DNA of 11,580 nucleotides from Legionellales bacterium (GTDB taxonomy: Bacteria; Pseudomonadota; Gammaproteobacteria; Berkiellales; Berkiellaceae), in contig JAHFQF010000059.1 in the NCBI GenBank assembly GCA_023266435.1, positions 1 to 11,580 on the forward strand. Direction: 5' to 3'. Shown piece after piece: positions 5,196 through 11,580 of the stretch. Both the position numbers and the translations under genes were made by a program. The notes under the pieces are model-generated. The model was not told where the DNA came from. It did not search any database and worked only from the letters and a program-made list of their open reading frames with translations. Position 1 is the first letter of the stretch; every line of letters begins with the position of its first letter.

Positions 5196-6887
5196 ATGTC
5201 CGCCACAAATTACCCAAATTACACTCAAGCAGAGATCCATGCCTTAGCAAAGGCAATACAAACAGATCTAACCAACGGGCAACTTGTATTGTCCGCGATT
5301 GATGAGGGTTTGTTAGCAAGCGGCACTGATTTGTCTGGAATAATCAAAGCACGGCTACCTGAAATTCGAGCGAGTATTACAGGGGTTGCCTCCTTTTTAC
5401 CTGAAGGTGCGGTGGGCAAGATTTTTGAAATTTGTGATAATTTGGAAGGGGCTTCAAAAGTCAACTTCCTGACTCTTGGCGCTAGTTTAATACAACTTGC
5501 TGCGTATGTTGCCCCAACTGCAGCAGCAGTTAAGCAACAGGTTGCTCAGCTTGGCATAGAAGATCCAACAGTAAACGAAGTGATTGATTTATTGAGTGGC
5601 CCTTACGAGCAATTAATTCAACTCGGTGCTGCGATGACTGCTTTAATGGCATCTCTAGACCGTGTGACTCAATTTCCATCAGATATACCAGCAGAAATTC
5701 AGCAACAATTTGTGGGCACCGTGCATACTCAACTGATACACCTCGTGCAGGTAAATCATGCTGTTCTACAAATGATGATGCCGATTAGCACTGTAAATGG
5801 CGCTAATTCAACGCAGCAGTTTGTGATGCGGTTATTAGCAGTTATTGGTGTACCACAAGCCTTAGTGCAATCAGTGATCGAGTCGGTTTCTGCACAGATG
5901 TTGCAACAAACACAGGGTGGCATGATGTCTTATATGGCCGCCCTCACGCAGTTACTTCAAGCACTAAAAGATAATCATCATCTTTTGGCTATTTATGAAA
6001 AGTGTGGCAGAGAAAGTCAATTTATCCAGCAGATCAGCGGGACAGATCAGCTGCTACAACAAGTGCGAGAAGCAGCTCAACGACTGGGCACCCAGACACA
6101 AACAGAGACCGCTACAGCAGATGAAACCGATACGCCACACTCTGCAGTGAAGACTGGTATTGCAGGGTTGTATCAAGACATCCTTAATTTTGGAACGTTG
6201 AGTAGTGCGGCAGAAGGCGCTTTGCCTGCTCCAGAGCAGACAGATCTTGCTAAAGAAGCTTGGCAGAAAAAAGTACATAAAGACGTTTCTGTACAAACAG
6301 GATTGAGTGTCGCTTGTTGTGAGGCATTCAGCCGGCTGCGCAATTTATTTAAAATACCACTTTTTAATATGGCGCTTAAAACATTCTCTCAGGCAAATCA
6401 AGAAAATGTTGAAATGGCGTTTGTTTGTTATCATTTACTAAAAGATGACCCTTCTTTGAAGGGTGCTACAGTTGAGATGCAACAAGCAAAGGTCAGTCAA
6501 ACCTTAGAGCAATTAACACGAATTGGGCCAGGGTATTGGGGATGGGAGCAAGCTTCTGCAGCGCGTGCACGTTTGCAACAAATAGAGACCACGCTAAAAG
6601 CAGATCCCCAAAGTGATCAGGGGTGTCTTGCTAGAGTAACCATGGCATTGAAGAAATTGGATGCATTGGATAAATTGGTTGCAAAGCTGTGTATTGGTTT
6701 TACTCAGCGGCATCGCAACGTGATGGCTGAACGTGCTATTGCAATCCGCGCAATGCGTCCAAAAGCACCATCGTTGACGGTCGTGCGTGAAACAGTAGCT
6801 GCTCAGGCTGCTGAAATACGAACCTCCGCTGATGAGGATGCAAAATCAACTCCAAAGTTTGAAAAATCAACTCCAAATCCTACTTGA
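5196..6887 (+). CDS. Hypothetical 563-residue helical protein
   Basis: I do not recognise this protein. The ATG at 5196 has GGAG 5 bases upstream and the frame is long and uninterrupted, so the gene is real. There is no signal peptide. It looks almost wholly alpha-helical. An N-terminal part (about 1-295) has hydrophobic, Ala/Leu/Gln/Met-rich stretches, such as 90-112 and 138-154, that are not clearly membrane-spanning. A Thr/Gln/Glu-rich low-complexity linker (about 299-314) follows. The C-terminal part (about 315-520) contains a CC pair (374-375), an aromatic YWGW (447-450) and many charged residues. It ends in a disordered tail with two 7-residue repeats, KSTPKFE and KSTPNPT. Its own promoter region follows the foldback element. 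In a Legionella-like organism such a protein could be a secreted effector, but the extreme C-terminus lacks an obvious Dot/Icm-type hydrophobic signal. Confidence 0.82.
   Translation: MSATNYPNYTQAEIHALAKAIQTDLTNGQLVLSAIDEGLLASGTDLSGIIKARLPEIRASITGVASFLPEGAVGKIFEICDNLEGASKVNFLTLGASLIQLAAYVAPTAAAVKQQVAQLGIEDPTVNEVIDLLSGPYEQLIQLGAAMTALMASLDRVTQFPSDIPAEIQQQFVGTVHTQLIHLVQVNHAVLQMMMPISTVNGANSTQQFVMRLLAVIGVPQALVQSVIESVSAQMLQQTQGGMMSYMAALTQLLQALKDNHHLLAIYEKCGRESQFIQQISGTDQLLQQVREAAQRLGTQTQTETATADETDTPHSAVKTGIAGLYQDILNFGTLSSAAEGALPAPEQTDLAKEAWQKKVHKDVSVQTGLSVACCEAFSRLRNLFKIPLFNMALKTFSQANQENVEMAFVCYHLLKDDPSLKGATVEMQQAKVSQTLEQLTRIGPGYWGWEQASAARARLQQIETTLKADPQSDQGCLARVTMALKKLDALDKLVAKLCIGFTQRHRNVMAERAIAIRAMRPKAPSLTVVRETVAAQAAEIRTSADEDAKSTPKFEKSTPNPT
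6842..6877 (+). repeat. Two tandem 21-bp units at the 3' end of the hypothetical gene
   Basis: The 15-base AAAATCAACTCCAAA occurs at 6842-6856 and exactly again at 6863-6877, with a 21-base period that keeps frame. It encodes the heptads KSTPKFE and KSTPNPT at residues 550-563. Its exact identity at the DNA level suggests a recent duplication and a site where copy number could vary between strains. Confidence 0.85.
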
Positions 6888-6900
6888 TGGAAGGCGAGTA

Positions 6901-6931
6901 ACTCCTAGGAGGAAAATACATTCCTAGGAGT
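6901..6931. terminator. Hairpin between convergent genes, probable bidirectional terminator
   Basis: A perfect 10-bp stem, ACTCCTAGGA (6901-6910) with TCCTAGGAGT (6922-6931), encloses an 11-base loop. It sits in the 73-base gap between the convergent ends of the 563-residue gene and the small membrane-protein gene. It is followed on the plus strand only by a pyrimidine-rich CTCTCTTTC and on the minus strand by no good T run. Termination for both strands is the likely role, but it is not a textbook intrinsic terminator. Confidence 0.6.
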
Positions 6932-6960
6932 CTCACTCTCTTTCAACGCTTGATAATGTC

Positions 6961-7518
6961 TTATCTCTTGCAAAGTCCCCGATACAATAGAGGGGTGTTG
7001 CTCACTATGTTCCTTAAGAAGCTACCGGTTTCTGTTACACAGCACCGATTGAAATCATTCACTATTGCCTGTCTCAACTGAAGGTCAATAGAGGCATCTA
7101 GTTGTTGCTTTGTTTTCTCTGCTGCGCCCAAAAAATCATCATGTAATTTTTTTACAGGAGCTAATGAGGGTTCAGCATTGACGACCTCTTGTAATGTAGC
7201 GTCTAATGACGGGTTATGATAAGTATCCTTTGCATGGCGAGCTTTTTGTGCAAGGTGTTTTTGTAATGTTGGATTAGCCTCTAAAATGCGCGCCTCATCT
7301 GCTTTAGCCTTTTTAGGATGAAATGCCTCATACAAACGGGGGGCGCAATATTTAGAAAATACACGAAACAGCAGCAATCCTAAGAGAGGGGCTAAGATTA
7401 TGGCGATAGTCGTGCCAAAAACAAAACCAAGCCCAACACCAATAGCCAGTCCTAAGATACCCGCGCCCCACCATATTGCTGTTTTTTGAGTGGTGTTTCG
7501 ATCAAATTTCCATGCCAT
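6961..7518 (-). CDS. Hypothetical small membrane protein (two N-terminal TM helices)
   Basis: I do not recognise this protein. From the ATG at 7518 it is 185 residues long. Residues about 14-35 (glycine-rich, GAGILGLAIGVGLGFVFG) and 37-53 are two closely spaced membrane helices forming a hairpin. The remaining 130 residues are soluble, charged and probably helical, with a CC pair at 159-160 and another cysteine near the end. Start choice: AGGAG (7533-7529) is only one base from an upstream in-frame ATG at 7527, but 10 bases from the ATG at 7518, so the latter is preferred; the longer form adds three residues. The gene is convergent with the 563-residue gene and lies 108 bases downstream of maiA on the same strand, preceded by an imperfect inverted repeat. 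Function and partners are unknown. Confidence 0.75.
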   Translation of the reverse strand: MAWKFDRNTTQKTAIWWGAGILGLAIGVGLGFVFGTTIAIILAPLLGLLLFRVFSKYCAPRLYEAFHPKKAKADEARILEANPTLQKHLAQKARHAKDTYHNPSLDATLQEVVNAEPSLAPVKKLHDDFLGAAEKTKQQLDASIDLQLRQAIVNDFNRCCVTETGSFLRNIVSNTPLLYRGLCKR

Positions 7519-7531
7519 AATTGTCATTCTC

Positions 7532-7581
7532 CTAGCTAAAATTATTTTTCACATCATACACATTTATGAAAAATTTGCTAG
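7532..7581 (-). promoter_or_regulatory. Imperfect inverted repeat in the leader of the small membrane-protein gene
   Basis: CTAGC (7532-7536) pairs with GCTAG (7577-7581), and inside it TTTTTCA pairs with TGAAAAA with some bulges, giving an AT-rich 50-base hairpin. On the minus-strand transcript its 3' arm ends in CTAG, directly at the AGGAG ribosome site of the downstream gene. It could affect translation initiation, or serve as a weak terminator for the upstream maiA operon. Both roles are inference. Confidence 0.35.
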
Positions 7582-7625
7582 TCCCCTGATTATTACCAGA
7601 CAATCCGAAGAGTACAGTTCTTAAA

Positions 7626-8267
7626 CTAACCTGTTTTATCGTTCTCTGGGCTGGCCGCTTGCACAGCTGGTAGCGTTAAGCAATGTTCATACATGCGTCG
7701 AATATTGGGAAAGTTATGCATAGGTACTTTAAAACGGTATGCGTTATACACTTGGGGAATTAAACAACAATCTGCCCAAGTGAGGTTATCCCCAAAGCAG
7801 TAATTTTGTTTGGCGCTAGCTAAAGCTGCTTCTAGTGCTTCAAATCCCTTCAAAATCCAATGGTGATACCAAGCGTCTTTTTGCTTTTCATTACACCCTA
7901 ATTGTTTTTCTAAATACTGTAAAACACGTAAGTTATTCAAAGGATGAATATCACAGGCGACTTGGTAACATAGGCTGAGGATATGGCTTTGTTGAACCGC
8001 GTCTTTAGCAATTAAACTGGGTTCGGGGTATTTTGCTTCTAAGTAATGCAGGATGCTTAAAGACTGCGTAATCACTTGACTATCTTCAGTAACGAGCACA
8101 GGCACTAAAGCTTGAGGATTCAGTTGTTGATAATCGGAGGAGTGTTGCTCTCCTCCATTTTTCAGCAAATGTATTTCAATGTTGTTAAAAGGAATTTTTT
8201 TATGATGGAGTGCGATGCGCACGCGATAAGAAGCACTGGATCGAAAGTATCCATAGAGGGTAAGCAT
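7626..8267 (-). CDS. maiA: Maleylacetoacetate isomerase (zeta-class glutathione transferase)
   Basis: MaiA isomerises maleylacetoacetate to fumarylacetoacetate using glutathione, the step before FAH in tyrosine breakdown. The 213 residues show a GST layout. An N-terminal thioredoxin-like domain carries the catalytic loop SSASYRVRIAL (10-20), the cis-Pro segment NPQALVPVL (50-58) and glutathione-contacting QS (68-69). A helical C-terminal domain carries the zeta-class motif DIHPLNNLRVL (106-116). The human enzyme has SSCS where this one has SSAS; the Cys-to-Ala form is, as I recall it, usual in bacteria. The ATG at 8267 follows the fah stop by 4 bases, with AAGGA about 11 bases upstream inside fah, so the two are translationally coupled. 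It is the last gene of the hppD-fah-maiA operon. Confidence 0.93.
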   Translation of the reverse strand: MLTLYGYFRSSASYRVRIALHHKKIPFNNIEIHLLKNGGEQHSSDYQQLNPQALVPVLVTEDSQVITQSLSILHYLEAKYPEPSLIAKDAVQQSHILSLCYQVACDIHPLNNLRVLQYLEKQLGCNEKQKDAWYHHWILKGFEALEAALASAKQNYCFGDNLTWADCCLIPQVYNAYRFKVPMHNFPNIRRMYEHCLTLPAVQAASPENDKTG

Positions 8268-8271
8268 TCGA

Positions 8272-9264
8272 TTATTTTTCCTTTTTATAAGGTTTTACGA
8301 CTTGATCAATGGCGCCAAAAATATCATGGCCATCTTTGTCTCTCATTTCAATGCGAATTTTATCGCCAAAGTGCATGAAAGAAGAAGTAAAAGAGCCAGT
8401 TTCCATCTTTTCAAGCATGCGTTTTTCCGCAATGCATGACGAACCTTTGGTGCGATCTCGATTAGAAACAGTGCCGGATCCAATGATCGATCCAGCAGTC
8501 AGAGCGCGTGTTTTAGCAGCATGTGCAATGAGCTGTGGAAATCCAAATGTCATGTCAACGCCAACATTAGGTTCACCATATAATTTACCATTTAGAAAGC
8601 TACGTAATGGTAGTTGGATGGTTTCACCTGTCCAAGCATTGCCGAGCTCATCGGGTGTTACTGCACAGGCTGAGAAGGCAGTGGAGGGTTTAGCATGAAA
8701 GAATCCAAATCCTTTCGCGATTTCGTTGGGGATCAGGTTCCGTAGAGACACATCATTGACCAGCATGAGTAATACAATGTGTTTTTGTGCGACTTCTGCG
8801 TTTGTTTCCATAGGGACATCATTGGTGATCACCGCAACTTCCGCTTCGAAATCAATCCCGTCTGCTTCATTGCTTACTAGAATGTCATCATGTGGCCCTA
8901 AAAAACTGTCTGAGCCGCCTTGATATAAAAGAGGATCTGTCCAAAAGGAGGCTGGCATGGTTGCACCACGTGCTTTACGCACTAATTCAACGTGGTTAAC
9001 ATATGCACTGCCATCAGCCCATTGATAGGCGCGTGGTAGAGGGGCTGTTGCTTTATGTGGATCAAACGCAAAGGCATCCGTGACTTGCCCAGTATTTAAA
9101 GCATGATACAGTTCTTCAAGTTGTGGTTTGGTGTTTTGCCAATTATCTAAAGCATCTTGCAACGTAGTCGCAATGTGGGCAGCAAAAGTTGCTTTTTTTA
9201 AATCCCGAGAGACGACAACCAGTTGGCCATCTCTGGAGTTATTTTTCAATGTGGATAATTTCAC
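8272..9264 (-). CDS. fah: Fumarylacetoacetase (fumarylacetoacetate hydrolase)
   Basis: This enzyme cleaves fumarylacetoacetate to fumarate and acetoacetate, the last step of tyrosine degradation. I place the start at GTG 9264, giving 330 residues. AGGAG (9276-9272) lies 7 bases upstream, and the resulting N-terminus MKLSTLKNNSRDGQLVVVSR fits the bacterial family. The ATG at 9309 would add 15 residues encoded by the ribosome site and a dispersed repeat. FAH-fold metal ligands appear as E140 and E142 (in DFEAEVAV) and D171 (in VNDVS). A GSGTVSNRD loop (262-270) is at the active site. It lies 88 bases downstream of hppD and 4 bases upstream of maiA on the same strand. Confidence 0.93.
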   Translation of the reverse strand: MKLSTLKNNSRDGQLVVVSRDLKKATFAAHIATTLQDALDNWQNTKPQLEELYHALNTGQVTDAFAFDPHKATAPLPRAYQWADGSAYVNHVELVRKARGATMPASFWTDPLLYQGGSDSFLGPHDDILVSNEADGIDFEAEVAVITNDVPMETNAEVAQKHIVLLMLVNDVSLRNLIPNEIAKGFGFFHAKPSTAFSACAVTPDELGNAWTGETIQLPLRSFLNGKLYGEPNVGVDMTFGFPQLIAHAAKTRALTAGSIIGSGTVSNRDRTKGSSCIAEKRMLEKMETGSFTSSFMHFGDKIRIEMRDKDGHDIFGAIDQVVKPYKKEK

Positions 9265-9278
9265 TAATTTGCTCCTAT

Positions 9279-9347
9279 AGTCAAAGCAATTGTTTTTTAG
9301 ACTAAGCATCGAGTAGATGATGACAACAACACCTAAGAATCAAGTGC
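9279..9347 (+). repeat. 69-bp dispersed repeat, copy B (hppD-fah spacer)
   Basis: This matches 3572-3640 at about 55 of 69 positions without gaps. It occupies most of the 88-base spacer between hppD and fah, ending just upstream of the fah ribosome site. AGTC (9279-9282) can pair with GACT (9300-9303), enclosing the inner palindrome CAATTG. Relative to the flanking genes it is in the opposite sense to copy A, which argues against a gene-specific leader and for a mobile or scattered intergenic element. Confidence 0.75.
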
Positions 9348-9352
9348 AACTA

Positions 9353-10402
9353 CTATAAAACGCCACGTCGAACTTGATCTAATTCCATAGATTCAAATAA
9401 TGCTTGAAAGTTTCCTTCACCGAAGCCTTCATTGCCTTTGCGTTGGATGATTTCAAAAAAGATAGGTCCAATGACATTTTCAGTAAAGATTTGTAATAGT
9501 AATGCGTTAGGACGCTCGTGATCATTGTCGATCAAGATGCGATTTTTGGCCATACGCTGTTTGTCTTCCTCATGATTCGGAATGCGCTGATCCAATAGTT
9601 CGTAATAAGTTTCAGGAATCGTCAGAAAGGAGATGCCCTGTGCACGCAAACGTTCTACGGTTTCATAAATATTACTGGTGCTCAATGCGATGTGCTGTAT
9701 GCCTTCTCCACGATAGCTTCTTAAGTATTCTGCAATTTGAGATTTATCGTCTTTGGATTCGTTCAGGGGGATACGAATCTTTCCACAGGGGCTTGTGAGT
9801 GCCCGTGAAAACAGGCCAGTTTGTTTGCCAGTAATATCAAAGTAGCGTATTTCTCGAAAGTTAAATAAACGCTCGTAATACTGCGCCCAAGGCGTCATAT
9901 TACCTTGATACACGTTATGTGTGAGGTGATCCAGGGTTTCTAGGTCGCAGTCATTAGAAGGAGGGGAAAGCTCAATGAATTCTTTGGTTAGGTAAGCTTT
10001 CAGGCTAGTATTGTCTACAAAGTACAGCAAACTATCCCCAATTCCATAGATGGCCGGAAAAGTTAACTGACTTTCTCCTTCGTGACCTTGATAGGGTTTG
10101 GCATCCGCTTGAAGCGCTTTTTGATAGGCCTCGGGGGCATTTTCTACTAAAAACCCCATACTTGCCGCACAAGGACCATGTTTTTCAGTAAATTGGCTTG
10201 CAAAACTATTGGGCGTTTGGTTAACTAAGAAAATTATCTCATTCTGCTGATAAATCGACAGCGCATACTGACGATGGCGGTGAGTTAAGGTAAAGCCCAT
10301 GGCTGTAAAAAGCTGGGCCAATGCGCCATCGTGGGGGGCCGAAAACTCAACAAAGGCAAATCCACGTGTGCGCAAGGGGTTATCAAAAGTGGCTTCTGCC
10401 AT
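9353..10402 (-). CDS. hppD: 4-hydroxyphenylpyruvate dioxygenase
   Basis: HppD converts 4-hydroxyphenylpyruvate to homogentisate with Fe(II) and O2. The 349-residue length is standard for the bacterial (P. fluorescens, Legionella legiolysin) type. Two vicinal-oxygen-chelate domains are visible. The metal site lies in the C-terminal one: H159 in DHLTHNV, H237 in GEGIQHIAL and E317 in FFEIIQR. The C-terminal helix GFGEGNFQALFESMELDQ and the RRGVL end are family hallmarks that gate the active site. The ATG at 10402 has AAGGAG 7 bases upstream. It is the first gene of the minus-strand operon and is divergent from a tyrP-like permease, which fits a tyrosine-use module. In Legionella the homologue is linked to pigment and haemolysis phenotypes through homogentisate. 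Confidence 0.96.
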   Translation of the reverse strand: MAEATFDNPLRTRGFAFVEFSAPHDGALAQLFTAMGFTLTHRHRQYALSIYQQNEIIFLVNQTPNSFASQFTEKHGPCAASMGFLVENAPEAYQKALQADAKPYQGHEGESQLTFPAIYGIGDSLLYFVDNTSLKAYLTKEFIELSPPSNDCDLETLDHLTHNVYQGNMTPWAQYYERLFNFREIRYFDITGKQTGLFSRALTSPCGKIRIPLNESKDDKSQIAEYLRSYRGEGIQHIALSTSNIYETVERLRAQGISFLTIPETYYELLDQRIPNHEEDKQRMAKNRILIDNDHERPNALLLQIFTENVIGPIFFEIIQRKGNEGFGEGNFQALFESMELDQVRRGVL

Positions 10403-10515
10403 AGCAATACTCCTTTTGCAAAAGAACCAATCACTTCTCGTTGTTCGGTTTTTTTGTTAGGGTAATCCTTTTGATCAAAAAAGTACACACAAAGAGCAAG
10501 ATAGGGGTCTTACAG
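10403..10515. promoter_or_regulatory. Divergent hppD / tyrP promoter region with two short palindromes
   Basis: This 113-base region must carry the promoters of both the catabolic operon and the permease. It contains two perfect 12-bp palindromes with similar half-sites: CTTTTGCAAAAG (10413-10424) and TTTTGATCAAAA (10469-10480), with centres 56 bases apart. The first touches the hppD ribosome site (AAGGAG, 10415-10410). They could be operators of a shared regulator, but they do not match the TyrR/PhhR consensus (TGTAAA-N6-TTTACA), and such AT-rich palindromes can arise by chance. No clear -10/-35 pair was found on either strand. Confidence 0.35.
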
Positions 10516-11580
10516 GTGAATTTTAAATCCATGAATCACATCGTTGGGGGCAGCTTTTTAGTAGCTGGCACCTGTATTGGCGCAGGTATGCTGGGATTAC
10601 CAGTACAAACTGGTCCTGCAGGATTTACAGCGACAGCACTTTTATTCATAGGGTGTTGGGCAATCATGCTATTTACAGCATTATGTATGTTGGAGGCTAC
10701 GCTGTATTGCCCTGGTGAAACAAACCTCATTTCCATGATGCGTAAAACGCTAGGAAAAAAAGGTGGCATCTTTGCGTGGGTCGTGTACGTTTTATTTTTC
10801 TATTCGTTAATGGCAGCATATATTTCCGGTGGTAGTGCGATCATTACTGAAGCATTAAGACGGTTGTTTCCTAATTTGCCTTATGCAGTGGGCACAACAG
10901 GATATGTGGGGGTCTTTGCGTTAGTGGTTGCGTATGGCACGGTGTGGGTAGACTGGCTCAATCGCTTTTTAATGATAGGATTGATTATTTCTTATGCGCT
11001 TTTGATTTATTTCATTTCTCCCTTTGTAGACACAACTTATTTGCGTCAAGGCAATACAATGGCTTTAATTCCTGCGCTGCCCTTAGTGGTGACCACATTT
11101 GGTTTTCATTTGCTGATCCCATCATTGAAACAGTATCTTGCAGAGAAGCCGGATCATTTAAGGCTCTCAATTTTTTTTGGTAGTGTGCTGTCATTGCTCA
11201 TTTACTTGATATGGATATTCTTAATTATGGGCATGATTCCTATAGATGGATTGAATGGATTGACATCACTCGGGGAATCAGGCGATCCCAATGTGCGGTT
11301 GGTACAGGTATTAGACTTAAAATTTAGCTCACCACTTCTAACATCCGCCATACAGTTTTTCACTTTGTTTGCGTTATTTAGCTCCGTGATTGGCGTGTCA
11401 TTGGCGCTGTTTGATTTTTTTGCAGACGGATTGAAAATTTCTCGTGAGCGGGGCGGAAAATTAAAACTTGGTTTCTTAACTTTTGGATTTCCTACTCTGT
11501 TTGCCTATGCTTCGCCGGAAGGCTTTCTAATTGCTCTACGCTACGCTGGCATCTTCGCTGCGGTTTTATTGATTCTATTC
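10516..11580 (+). CDS. tyrP: TyrP-type aromatic amino acid permease (partial, 3' end cut)
   Basis: An open frame of 355 codons runs off the window; the family length of about 400 suggests some 40 residues are missing. It is a hydrophobic inner-membrane protein of the HAAAP/TyrP family (proton-linked uptake of tyrosine or related amino acids). The first helix has the typical VAGTCIGAGMLGLP (16-29). Further hallmarks are TTFGFH (193-198) and GVSLALFDFF (293-302); about nine or ten membrane segments are visible. The start may be GTG 10516 (AGGGG at 10503-10507, 8 bases away) or ATG 10531 (AGGTG 12 bases away). The latter gives an N-terminus the same length as E. coli TyrP, so the choice is open. 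Tyrosine as substrate is inferred from the divergent hppD-fah-maiA operon; tryptophan or phenylalanine remain possible. Confidence 0.88.
   Translation, partial: MNFKSMNHIVGGSFLVAGTCIGAGMLGLPVQTGPAGFTATALLFIGCWAIMLFTALCMLEATLYCPGETNLISMMRKTLGKKGGIFAWVVYVLFFYSLMAAYISGGSAIITEALRRLFPNLPYAVGTTGYVGVFALVVAYGTVWVDWLNRFLMIGLIISYALLIYFISPFVDTTYLRQGNTMALIPALPLVVTTFGFHLLIPSLKQYLAEKPDHLRLSIFFGSVLSLLIYLIWIFLIMGMIPIDGLNGLTSLGESGDPNVRLVQVLDLKFSSPLLTSAIQFFTLFALFSSVIGVSLALFDFFADGLKISRERGGKLKLGFLTFGFPTLFAYASPEGFLIALRYAGIFAAVLLILF

Noticed and set aside
5225..6296. Minus-strand frames of about 80 codons opposite the 563-residue gene
   Set aside because: Untypical composition and no start signals; the plus-strand frame is uninterrupted and has a good ribosome site.
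8309..8923. Long plus-strand open frames (129 and 65 codons) opposite fah
   Set aside because: They are antisense to a well-supported gene, with no ribosome sites or homology; shadow frames.
10285..11194. Short minus-strand frames and a plus-strand frame within hppD and the permease
   Set aside because: They overlap the TyrP-like or HppD coding frames in other phases and carry no family features.
1..11580. CRISPR array, tRNA, rRNA, integrase, prophage or toxin-antitoxin genes
   Set aside because: I looked for spaced identical repeats, cloverleaf-like segments and recognisable mobile or defence proteins and saw none apart from the foldback and 69-bp repeats.

Overview
The window looks like chromosomal DNA of a gammaproteobacterium, most plausibly an intracellular or Legionella/Coxiella-like member of the Legionellales. 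This rests on the gene set (RplS, DsbC, ETF/ETF-QO, and a hppD-fah-maiA cluster beside a TyrP-type permease), on a GC content that looks like the low 40s by eye, and on intergenic foldback repeats. The placement is an inference; no marker gene here fixes the genus.

Layout: (1) 1-865, the 3' end of rplS followed closely by dsbC, a periplasmic disulfide isomerase, both on the plus strand. (2) 866-1121, a convergent gap with no recognisable gene. (3) 1122-4877, an electron-transfer flavoprotein module: the membrane ETF-ubiquinone oxidoreductase on the minus strand, divergent from etfB-etfA on the plus strand, with a small exported protein of unknown function overlapping the end of etfA. (4) 4878-5195, a non-coding stretch holding a 167-bp whole-element imperfect palindrome (MITE-like) next to a second, solo element end. 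(5) 5196-7527, an unknown 563-residue helical protein facing an unknown small membrane protein, separated by a strong hairpin. (6) 7626-10402, a minus-strand tyrosine-degradation operon hppD > fah > maiA. (7) 10516-11580, tyrP-like aromatic amino acid permease, divergent from hppD and cut by the window end.

How the genes work together: EtfA/EtfB collect electrons from flavin dehydrogenases (for example acyl-CoA dehydrogenases) and ETF-QO passes them to ubiquinone. The permease would import tyrosine. After transamination, HppD makes homogentisate, and MaiA and FAH finish the path to fumarate and acetoacetate. The intervening enzyme, homogentisate 1,2-dioxygenase (HmgA), is not in this window.

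The clearest unexpected signals are two unrelated dispersed non-coding repeats. One is the 167-bp foldback element. The other is a 69-bp repeat (about 55 of 69 positions identical) present once at the etfB/etfA junction, where it includes the last etfB codons, and once between hppD and fah. I did not find a convincing new multi-gene system. The best candidates for unknown biology are the 563-residue protein and its small membrane-protein neighbour.
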